From a bacterium (lineage in GTDB: Bacteria; Armatimonadota; Fimbriimonadia; Fimbriimonadales; JBAXQP01), in assembly GCA_037131655.1 (NCBI GenBank), contig JBAXQP010000148.1, positions 1-6,930 of the forward strand: a DNA stretch of 6,930 nucleotides, in the 5' to 3' direction. Positions 1-5,184 of this stretch are shown here, piece after piece. The notes beneath the pieces are model-generated. The model was not told where the DNA came from and searched no databases. It saw only the letters and a program-made list of their open reading frames with translations. A program made the position numbers and the translations under genes. The stretch's first letter is position 1; the number at the start of each line of letters is the position of its first letter.

Positions 1-954
1 TTTCATTCCTGCGCGATCGAGGCCGGCAGTAATTTTCTCGATACTTTCGAGGTTCTCATTAATTGGGTCAAGTCCTGCATTAGTGACCAACCTGACATAG
101 CAAACACGAATATTTCGTTCTTTCGCAGCGCGCACAAATCGGTCGACTATATCTGGTTCTGTGAGGGTATCCCCTTCAGCAGAGGAGACACTGTGCACGC
201 GGACGGTTTGAAGCGGTAACAAATTAGTTAATTTCGCATCGCCTGCCTGCTTCCCAAACTCGATAGCCCCATAGTTAATGCCGAATTCCTTCATTATTTC
301 GGAAGTTTCTTTAATCGCATTTCGTGCGCCTAACATCTGATTACCAGAGAAAATAACGGTTCTTATTCTAAGATCGTGAAGTTGGCTAAGGGTGAAACGA
401 ATTATTGACGGGACATCGCCGAGTGAGTTTGAGACACGTCCGAAAGGTTCAAGTTTTGACTCAAGAACAGTATGCACAACTAAAGGATCAACTCCAAGAC
501 TTAAGTTGCTGATTGCTAGATAGGATGCAGGAACATAAATACGGCCGCTTGGTAAATCGAAAACAGTTTTAGTTTCGGAAGAGATAGTATCTGATACTTT
601 CAACTTGGCTTTAACTGCCAATTCACATCTTTTCGAGATTTCTATGGGGACTTTTAGAAAAGTTACTCCTGGTACTTTAGGATTGGGAGCTTCCATCCAA
701 ATTGTGCCATTAGCTACCAATGACGCAATAGTATCTTCAGGAACTGCAACGGCGCTTATTCCGTTTGTATGGAACTGCTCCATTAACCTTTCAATCGATT
801 CGCCGGATACTCCTGATAACTGCTGTAACTCAGTGTAGTCTATCGTCAAAGCCACTGAGCGGTTGCGCATTTCTATTCGGTATCGCTGTAAACCTGCATA
901 GGCGGCGAACAAGCCTGAGATAATCAGCAGTCCGATAATAATTCGTTTGTTCAT
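1..954 (-). CDS. DUF5693-like membrane-anchored protein, N-terminal 318 residues
   Basis: The frame is open from ATG 952-954 to the window edge without a stop, so the 3' part is missing. Residues 1-21 (MNKRIIIGLLIISGLFAAYA) form a signal anchor with two positive charges in front, followed by a soluble, presumably extracytoplasmic domain. Recognisable segments are VALTIDYTELQQL (34-46), NGISAVAVPEDTIASL (64-79), LGDVPSIIRFTLSQL (178-192), IRTVIFSGNQMLG (197-209) and RVCYVRLV (283-290). This order resembles DUF5693 proteins, which are about 600-700 residues with further membrane helices in the C-terminal half. An in-frame ATG at 1009-1011 would add 19 residues (MLMKLKK...), but puts a hydrophilic stretch before the anchor and is less likely. 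Molecular function is unknown. It follows the rhomboid gene closely and probably shares its transcript. The family call is from memory of the pattern and is moderately sure; the reality of the gene is much surer. Confidence 0.82.
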   Translation of the reverse strand, partial: MNKRIIIGLLIISGLFAAYAGLQRYRIEMRNRSVALTIDYTELQQLSGVSGESIERLMEQFHTNGISAVAVPEDTIASLVANGTIWMEAPNPKVPGVTFLKVPIEISKRCELAVKAKLKVSDTISSETKTVFDLPSGRIYVPASYLAISNLSLGVDPLVVHTVLESKLEPFGRVSNSLGDVPSIIRFTLSQLHDLRIRTVIFSGNQMLGARNAIKETSEIMKEFGINYGAIEFGKQAGDAKLTNLLPLQTVRVHSVSSAEGDTLTEPDIVDRFVRAAKERNIRVCYVRLVTNAGLDPINENLESIEKITAGLDRAGMK

Positions 955-961
955 AGGTTGC

Positions 962-1030
962 TCATTCCTTAGGAGGAAGCACGGTACGGTCTTCTTCAAT
1001 TTCATCAACATTTGGGCTGCCGGTGCAACC
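962..1030 (-). other. In-frame 22-codon extension after the rhomboid stop
   Basis: After the rhomboid TAA the same frame reads GCTGSPNVDEIEEDR and seven further residues, ending at TGA 962-964, seven bases before the next gene's ATG. The peptide is acidic, with codons like the genes around it, and would suit a cytosolic tail after the last helix. It has no start codon of its own in this frame. It may be a former tail cut off by a nonsense change, a readthrough extension, or simply chance. Confidence 0.3.
965..978 (-). promoter_or_regulatory. Hairpin covering the likely ribosome binding site of the DUF5693-like gene
   Basis: On the minus strand TTCCT and AGGAA pair as a 5-base-pair stem with loop CCTA. 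The stem includes AAGGA (966-970), the only Shine-Dalgarno-like sequence near ATG 952-954, at a long spacing of 11 bases. Pairing would hide the site, so translation of the next gene could depend on ribosomes passing through. The hairpin is short, so this is tentative. Confidence 0.3.
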
Positions 1031-1705
1031 TTACATGTTTCGTTTTAGTATGAATACGCCAGCCAGGAAAATTATTGCAGATATCATACCAGCGATAAAA
1101 CCACCGATATGCGCCAAATATGCAACTCCTGGCTGGAAAGCTAAAAGCTGTAATAGGAACCATTGTCCGAGAACAATTACAGCAGGCAGCTCACCCGGCA
1201 AGAAAACATAAAACAGAGGCCAAATTCCCCCGATAGTTGCTTTAGGGAAGAGCAGCATGTATGAACCCAAAACTCCGGCAATCGCTCCGCTGGCTCCGAC
1301 AGTTGCAACTGCAGGATCTGAGGAAATTAGTAAATGAAGCGATGCTGCTGAAACACCCCACATTAAATAGAGAGTTAGAAATGCGGTGCGTCCGTATCTT
1401 ACTTCTACCCTGTTGCCGAAAAGCCATAGGTACCAAATATTGCCGATAAGGTGCCAAAGGTTGGCATGCATAAACATTGAAGTGAATAAGCTTAACCAAA
1501 CCGGCCGCGGACTGCCTACTCGAAGTAAATCACCCGTGAACTCAATCGGCATAAAGGAGAAGAAGTTCGAAAAGTGCAGAGAAGGTGCAGCAAATGGGTT
1601 GAATTTGCGGCTGACAAGAAAAATACTTGCGTTTATAATAATAAGCGCGACAGTTACTATCGGAAATGTTTTACAGGGGTTGTCGTCGCGGATTGGAATA
1701 AACAT
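1031..1705 (-). CDS. Rhomboid family intramembrane serine protease
   Basis: 224 residues, a usual length for a six-helix bacterial rhomboid. It begins MFIPIRDDNP, as many bacterial members do, and has membrane helices at about 15-33, 84-98, 106-127, 137-154, 172-190 and 198-219. The catalytic dyad is present: Ser139 in GASGAIAG on the fourth helix and His199 in AHIGGF on the sixth. The helix-2 motif HANLWHLIGN (80-89) supplies the conserved His85 and Asn89 near the oxyanion. L1 loop residues (about 35-70) are also of the expected size. It should cleave membrane proteins within or near their transmembrane segments; the substrate is unknown, and the neighbouring membrane-anchored DUF5693-like protein is only a guess. 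It ends at TAA 1031-1033, after which the same frame stays open for 22 codons. Confidence 0.95.
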   Translation of the reverse strand: MFIPIRDDNPCKTFPIVTVALIIINASIFLVSRKFNPFAAPSLHFSNFFSFMPIEFTGDLLRVGSPRPVWLSLFTSMFMHANLWHLIGNIWYLWLFGNRVEVRYGRTAFLTLYLMWGVSAASLHLLISSDPAVATVGASGAIAGVLGSYMLLFPKATIGGIWPLFYVFLPGELPAVIVLGQWFLLQLLAFQPGVAYLAHIGGFIAGMISAIIFLAGVFILKRNM

Positions 1706-1776
1706 ACATAATCCTCTTGTGTAAGTTTAGCACGCGTGTGGTAAATCTGACTATAGTTTATGCTTCTTTCGAAGGT
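1706..1776 (-). other. 71-base gap with two short palindromes, possible promoter/operator
   Basis: This is the longest gap between FHA-cluster genes and the rhomboid gene. It contains the perfect 8-base palindromes CACGCGTG (1731-1738) and ACTATAGT (1750-1757). The first sits inside an imperfect inverted repeat with TTTA at 1726-1729 and TAAA at 1742-1745. TATAGT (1750-1755) could be a -10 box, but no matching -35 is visible at the proper distance. Just after the phosphatase stop there is only a 4-base-pair stem (CTTC, GAAA loop, GAAG) without a T-run, so no intrinsic terminator is supported. The rhomboid gene could have its own promoter or be read from upstream. Confidence 0.3.
1712..1717 (-). 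promoter_or_regulatory. Ribosome binding site AGAGGA of the rhomboid gene
   Basis: AGAGGA lies six bases before ATG 1703-1705. It supports that start, which begins MFIPIRDDNP, a cytoplasmic stretch usual for bacterial rhomboids. Confidence 0.65.
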
Positions 1777-2688
1777 TTATTGATCGGCTTGTTGTATGCT
1801 GTCAACTCTGACAACCATTACCGTGCAGTTATCGCTTCCGCCATAATCGAGCGCTTTTTGCACCAATTTTACGCTTGCAGGTGAGGGAGCATTCTGGCTA
1901 ATTATTTCTGCGATTTCCGCTTCAGACAAGTGATTGGTGAGACCATCTGAGCATAAAACGAAGAGATCCCCCTCTTTCAAAAGCTCTTCATAGACATCGA
2001 CTTCCACTGTCGCTCCTGCGCCGCACGCTCTGGTTATTACGTGTGCAAATGGGCTCATTGAAGCATCCTCTTCGGTCATCAAGCCACGATTGACCTGTTC
2101 GGCAACCCATGTATGGTCAAGCGATACCTGCCGTATTTGTCCCTCCCGATAGAGATAGCAACGGCTGTCCCCTACATGAGCGATATAGGCGGTCGATTGG
2201 CAAAGGAGGAGGGCGGTGACGGTCGTTCCCATCCCTTCACGTTCGCGGATGGTCTGGCCGACTTCATAGATATAGCGATTAGCCTCTTGAATTGCTTTTC
2301 GCGCCGCATCGACAGGATTGGCAGTAATAGGGCCGAAATATTCGGAGATAAAAGTCTTGCAAGCGAGTTCGCTGGCAATCTGGCCGGCAGCATGCCCACC
2401 CATCCCATCACAAACCATGTAGAGTTTGCCGCGAGCGGCGAGCAGCTCAGATTCGTTAGGTTCGTAAAAATCAAACTTGTCTTCATTATGATCGCGAACC
2501 TTCCCCAAGTCAGTCTTAGCGCCAAAAGTAACCTCTGGGAAAACCTCTAAAGGAGGAATCTCATAAGGTACTAAATCAGAACGTTCAAAACGGGCTGTTA
2601 TTTCTTCTTCAATAAGAATAGGTTTCCCACAGCTTATGCAAAATTGCGCTTCGTTAGGGTTTGCCTTGCCGCATGACGAGCATGTCAT
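1777..2688 (-). CDS. PP2C-family Ser/Thr protein phosphatase with N-terminal zinc ribbon
   Basis: 303 residues, starting with ATG 2686-2688 in an ATGA overlap with the upstream FHA gene. Residues 3-20 form a zinc ribbon (CSSC, ten residues, CISC) with the same spacing as in that FHA protein. The PP2C (PPM) domain spans about 54-296 and has its motifs in order: KVRDHNEDKF (64-73), VCDGMGGHAAG (92-102), GMGTTVTA (152-159), HVGDSRCYLYR (171-181), LDHTW (190-194), ITRACG (218-223), CSDGL (246-250) and GSDNCTVMVV (284-293). Predicted Mn/Mg ligands E69, D94, D248 and D286 are all present, so it should be active. It is soluble, unlike PstP-type phosphatases with a membrane tail. It hydrolyses phosphate from Ser/Thr of proteins, and its likely substrates are the FHA and VWA partners or an unseen kinase. 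Domains and motifs make the family certain; the substrate is inferred. Confidence 0.96.
   Translation of the reverse strand: MTCSSCGKANPNEAQFCISCGKPILIEEEITARFERSDLVPYEIPPLEVFPEVTFGAKTDLGKVRDHNEDKFDFYEPNESELLAARGKLYMVCDGMGGHAAGQIASELACKTFISEYFGPITANPVDAARKAIQEANRYIYEVGQTIREREGMGTTVTALLLCQSTAYIAHVGDSRCYLYREGQIRQVSLDHTWVAEQVNRGLMTEEDASMSPFAHVITRACGAGATVEVDVYEELLKEGDLFVLCSDGLTNHLSEAEIAEIISQNAPSPASVKLVQKALDYGGSDNCTVMVVRVDSIQQADQ
2685..2688 (-). other. ATGA overlap joining FHA adaptor and phosphatase genes
   Basis: The TGA stop of the zinc-ribbon FHA gene (2685-2687) shares bases with the phosphatase ATG (2686-2688). No strong Shine-Dalgarno site lies close upstream of this ATG. Translation of the phosphatase therefore probably depends on ribosomes finishing the FHA gene, which would tie their amounts together. 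Confidence 0.7.
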
Positions 2689-3770
2689 TGATTGTCACTC
2701 TCACCCGCTAGTGTATCTGTATCTGATTGCACTACATGATCGGGCGAGACAACAGGTTCGAATTGAACAGCAAAAAGGACTTGCCCGAAAGTAACTTTAT
2801 CTCCGTCTTTAACTTGAGTTCTGGCATTTTGCGGTAATGGTTCCTCGTTGAGTTGTGTCCCATTGGAGCTGCCTATGTCGGTGACATAAAGTTCGTTGCC
2901 AACCAGTTCGAGTGTGCCATGAAAGCCTGATACATACGGATTTGCGATGACTATATCGTTATCAGGTTTCCGCCCAACAGTGCTGCTGCCGGGCTTGATT
3001 TCAAATACCTGATTTAAAACCGGATCAGATAAATTGGTGATCGTTACATTTAGTGATGCGGCAACAACTTGAGGGGTTGATTCTTCAATTGATTGAGGGA
3101 CAACAGCTTCAACAAAAGGGATCTCCGGCTGAACTTCCGGAAATGAAACGACTGGCGTTTCAACTGTCGGGTCAGGAAATGGAGCTAATTCCGGTTCAGT
3201 TACAACTACTTTGGCCTCAGCAACTTCTTCAGGAATGTTCACCACTAATGCAACACCACCGAACTCGATTTTTGCACCGGAAGTAAGTTTGACCCTTTCG
3301 CCGGGTTTGACTTGTTGACCATTTACTTTTGTGCCATTGGTACTGCCGGGATCCTCAATAGTGATTTCAGTATCGGTAACTGTTATTTGAGCATGATGTC
3401 TAGAAACCCGAGAATCTGCAAGGAGAACATCTGCATTCTCACGCCCGACTGAGTTGGTTCCTGGTTTAAGCAGGTACTCACGTCCCCAAATCACATCAGT
3501 AAGCCTCGGAACGCTCTGTACTTCTGAGGGCATCTCTTCAGAGACAGCGCTGTTTAGTAAAAAGCCGCATTCCGTACAATACATCTCACCGGGGGGAGTA
3601 TGCTGTTTGCAGACAGGACACTGAACAGGCGTAATCGCTTGAGTTGTGTTAGTCTGTGGAGCCATTAACTGAGTGCGATCAGCGGCAATCACCGTTGCTT
3701 CAATCGGTTCTTGCACTTGCGCTATCACATCTTCAGGAATATCGGGCAAATCAAATCCGTGTTTCTCCAT
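2685..3770 (-). CDS. Zinc-ribbon protein with two FHA domains
   Basis: 361 residues from ATG 3768-3770. This start is preferred because AGGTGA (3776-3781) stands five bases before it. A GTG at 3777-3779 would add three residues but lies inside that site. Layout: a polar N-terminal tail with a DRTQLM motif (Thr33); a zinc ribbon at about 51-68 (CPVC, ten residues, CTEC); FHA1 at about 89-178 with VGRE, VSRHHA and STNGTKVNG all intact; an acidic Pro/Val/Glu-rich linker at about 180-238; FHA2 at about 240-337; and a short acidic tail. FHA2 keeps GRK and SSNG but has SGFHG in place of SRxHA, so the conserved Arg is missing. There are no membrane segments, so it is cytoplasmic. Its TGA overlaps the phosphatase ATG by four bases, so the two are probably coupled in translation. 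Likely an adaptor that binds phosphothreonine proteins, possibly including the VWA protein upstream. Confidence 0.9.
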   Translation of the reverse strand: MEKHGFDLPDIPEDVIAQVQEPIEATVIAADRTQLMAPQTNTTQAITPVQCPVCKQHTPPGEMYCTECGFLLNSAVSEEMPSEVQSVPRLTDVIWGREYLLKPGTNSVGRENADVLLADSRVSRHHAQITVTDTEITIEDPGSTNGTKVNGQQVKPGERVKLTSGAKIEFGGVALVVNIPEEVAEAKVVVTEPELAPFPDPTVETPVVSFPEVQPEIPFVEAVVPQSIEESTPQVVAASLNVTITNLSDPVLNQVFEIKPGSSTVGRKPDNDIVIANPYVSGFHGTLELVGNELYVTDIGSSNGTQLNEEPLPQNARTQVKDGDKVTFGQVLFAVQFEPVVSPDHVVQSDTDTLAGESDNQ

Positions 3771-3775
3771 TTTGT

Positions 3776-3781
3776 TCACCT
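3776..3781 (-). promoter_or_regulatory. Ribosome binding site AGGTGA deciding the FHA protein start
   Basis: AGGTGA matches the 16S rRNA anti-Shine-Dalgarno sequence well and lies five bases upstream of ATG 3768-3770. It overlaps the in-frame GTG at 3777-3779, which itself has only weak purine sequence upstream. This favours the ATG. Confidence 0.6.
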
Positions 3782-3786
3782 ATATC

Positions 3787-4665
3787 TTAACTTCGTTTCT
3801 GGGTTTTGCCTTGTTCTAGTGTTAATTTGGTACCGATAAGGGTTTTTTCAACATTGCCGACATCACCGCGTTGGAGGTCTCTAATGGCTTGCGCTACCTC
3901 TTGAGCTTCCATAGTCCGGCCTTGTGAAACCAGTAACTGTTGTGTTTTTTGAAGCTCCAGCGCCATTGTTGCGGCGGAAAGTTGCTGGGTCTTCATCCCC
4001 ATCATCGTGCGCTCTAAGCTCTTGGATGCTTGAGCTACTTCGACTTCTTGAGCAACCCGTGGGTCTTGAGGAATGTTTAACTTGAATGTATCCGAAGTGA
4101 AATCAATCACCACATCTTGCACGACTTGTTCCTGACGGTTTGTCACTGAATCCTCATAGGTTAGGGTGGCTTTTGCTATTCGGAAAGTGCCAACAGGGTG
4201 ATTGGGGAATTCCAATTCCATCACCGTATCGACCCGGCTTCCGCGTTCAAGATCAACCAGACCAATTTCAAATGAGCGCCCAGTCATTGGCACTTGATTA
4301 TTATAGACTTGTCGAATTTGAACCCATCGTGAGAAATCAAGCTTGAGGCGAAGATTTCGACCGACAACCGTCATCATCCTTTCGAGTTCTTTTCGGAAGA
4401 CTTCAGGAATAAGTTCCGGTCTTTGAATGTAATAATAGTTGCCCCCGCTTCGTCGGGCGAGACCTGCGATAAGTTCCTCATTATATTCCGGTCCAAAACC
4501 TAGCGCCGTACAAGTAACCCCATTATCCTTTTTTGTAGCTACTACGTTCACTATTGAATTAAAATCTTTAATTCCAGCAGTTGGTTCTCCATCAGTGAGC
4601 AGCAATAATCTGGATAGTCTGCCTTCGTTAGGGACAGAAAGCAATTGCTGAACGCCGAGTGTCAA
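3787..4665 (-). CDS. VWA domain protein, C-terminal piece after the TAA
   Basis: 292 residues if started at the TTG 4663-4665, but that codon is an internal Leu of the VWA domain and the frame is open without interruption back to the TAA at 4705. The 13 codons between hold RLEPGNTTNIFDG, which includes the MIDAS threonine, so a TTG start would give a defective domain. The piece has LTDGEPT (third MIDAS aspartate), the rest of the VWA fold to about residue 98, a beta-rich segment, and a helical Gln/Lys-rich tail from about 201. That tail has six Arg/Lys-Thr dipeptides (T220, T226, T241, T251, T275, T288), in contexts such as ERTMMG, EKTLIG and MKTQQL. It ends in TAA just before the zinc-ribbon FHA gene. 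No strong Shine-Dalgarno site is seen for independent initiation. Confidence 0.7.
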   Translation of the reverse strand: MTLGVQQLLSVPNEGRLSRLLLLTDGEPTAGIKDFNSIVNVVATKKDNGVTCTALGFGPEYNEELIAGLARRSGGNYYYIQRPELIPEVFRKELERMMTVVGRNLRLKLDFSRWVQIRQVYNNQVPMTGRSFEIGLVDLERGSRVDTVMELEFPNHPVGTFRIAKATLTYEDSVTNRQEQVVQDVVIDFTSDTFKLNIPQDPRVAQEVEVAQASKSLERTMMGMKTQQLSAATMALELQKTQQLLVSQGRTMEAQEVAQAIRDLQRGDVGNVEKTLIGTKLTLEQGKTQKRS

Positions 4666-4704
4666 ACCATCGAAGATATTAGTTGTATTGCCGGGTTCAA
4701 GCCG

Positions 4705-4707
4705 TTA
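4705..4707 (-). other. In-frame TAA stop inside the VWA domain
   Basis: The codons read GTT AAA GAA CAC AAC TAA CGG CTT GAA CCC, that is VKEHN-stop-RLEP. The same frame is open for 152 codons before and 305 codons after. The interrupted motif is the loop before the MIDAS threonine, where VWA proteins normally continue without a break. One substitution gives a Lys, Gln or Glu codon and a normal sequence. Confidence 0.9.
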
Positions 4708-5163
4708 GTTGTGTTCTTTAACAAGCTGCTTATTGACCACACGGCGCGGCGGCATCAGCACTTCCACTGTTTCTTCGAAGGTAACGATTGAAAGCACATC
4801 ATTGGGGTTTAATAAGTCAACGACATAACCGCATGCTTGTTTGACATAGTTGAGAGGCTCTCCTTCCATCGAACCGCTTCGGTCAATGACCAGGCAGAGA
4901 TTTAATGGTAGACGACCGGCTCCCATTGTGGCACCGCTTGCGCTAACTTCGACTAGATAAGCTTCGCGAGCTGGTCCATTTGCGGCTGCGACTGGTCTTC
5001 CAGGGATAACTTGAAGGCTAAGCGCCCGCCCTCCGACTTCGCTACCGGGAACCATCTGTGTTCGCCCAAGGTCATCAACAAATGGTTGCGCTCCACCAGG
5101 TACCGCTTGGGTGCGATTAGGATCGGGTATTTTATTCGGGTCAAATCGCTGCGTCTGTTCCAT
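4705..5163 (-). CDS. VWA domain protein, N-terminal piece before the TAA
   Basis: 152 residues as read. The ATG at 5161-5163 has a good AGGAG site six bases upstream. Residues 1-45 are polar, Pro/Asp-rich and look disordered, with three Thr-Gln motifs: QTQ (T4), NRTQAVPG (T18) and GRTQMVPG (T35). The VWA domain begins near residue 65 (REAYLVEVSASG) and includes the MIDAS motif DRSGS at 94-98, so the first metal-binding strand is present. The piece ends at LVKEHN, mid-domain, and could not fold as a VWA domain alone. It follows the membrane FHA gene after 21 bases and probably shares its transcript. The RTQ repeats are candidate kinase targets and FHA ligands, which is inference. Confidence 0.75.
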   Translation of the reverse strand: MEQTQRFDPNKIPDPNRTQAVPGGAQPFVDDLGRTQMVPGSEVGGRALSLQVIPGRPVAAANGPAREAYLVEVSASGATMGAGRLPLNLCLVIDRSGSMEGEPLNYVKQACGYVVDLLNPNDVLSIVTFEETVEVLMPPRRVVNKQLVKEHN

Positions 5164-5169
5164 CGTTAT

Positions 5170-5174
5170 CTCCT
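5170..5174 (-). promoter_or_regulatory. Ribosome binding site AGGAG of the VWA gene
   Basis: AGGAG stands six bases before the ATG at 5161-5163, inside the 21-base gap after the membrane FHA gene. It supports this start and shows that the broken gene keeps an intact initiation site. Confidence 0.75.
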
Positions 5175-5184
5175 ACGGTTTGTT

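Larger units (their letters stand above)
3787..5163 (-). pseudogene. VWA domain protein interrupted by one in-frame TAA
   Basis: One reading frame of 458 codons from ATG 5163 to TAA 3787, intact except for TAA at codon 153 (4705-4707). There is no frameshift: codons on both sides are in the same frame and read as one VWA domain (about 65-255), followed by a beta-rich region (about 265-370) and a helical tail (about 376-458). The metal-binding MIDAS residues are split by the stop: D94-R-S96-G-S98 before it, T160/T161 (GNTTN) and D191 (LTDGE) after it. A single base change (for example AAA or CAA to TAA) would restore the frame. There is no signal peptide and the N-terminus is hydrophilic, so the product would be cytoplasmic. 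It could be a recent nonsense mutation, a sequencing or assembly error, or readthrough. An error or a very recent mutation is likeliest, because the rest shows no decay. Confidence 0.8.

Noticed and set aside
605..838. Plus-strand open frames in this and many other places (for example 2113-2550, 5378-5626)
   Set aside because: They lie antisense to strongly supported minus-strand genes, have no recognisable domains and no good ribosome binding sites. The frame at 605-838 is antisense to the DUF5693-like gene.
962..1030. A separate small lipoprotein (the peptide begins Gly-Cys-Thr-Gly like a lipobox)
   Set aside because: There is no start codon or signal sequence in that frame after the rhomboid stop; the residues before it belong to the rhomboid's last helix and TAA.
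955..1031. 7-base inverted repeat AGGTTGC / GCAACCT as a terminator or operator
   Set aside because: The arms are 63 bases apart, there is no T-run, and a match this short can arise by chance.
3777..3779. GTG start for the zinc-ribbon FHA protein
   Set aside because: It falls inside the AGGTGA site that fits the ATG at 3768-3770 and lacks a good site of its own; only three residues differ.
4705..4707. Alternative genetic code with TAA as a sense codon
   Set aside because: TAA is the sensible terminator of the VWA and phosphatase genes in the same window, so general reassignment does not fit.
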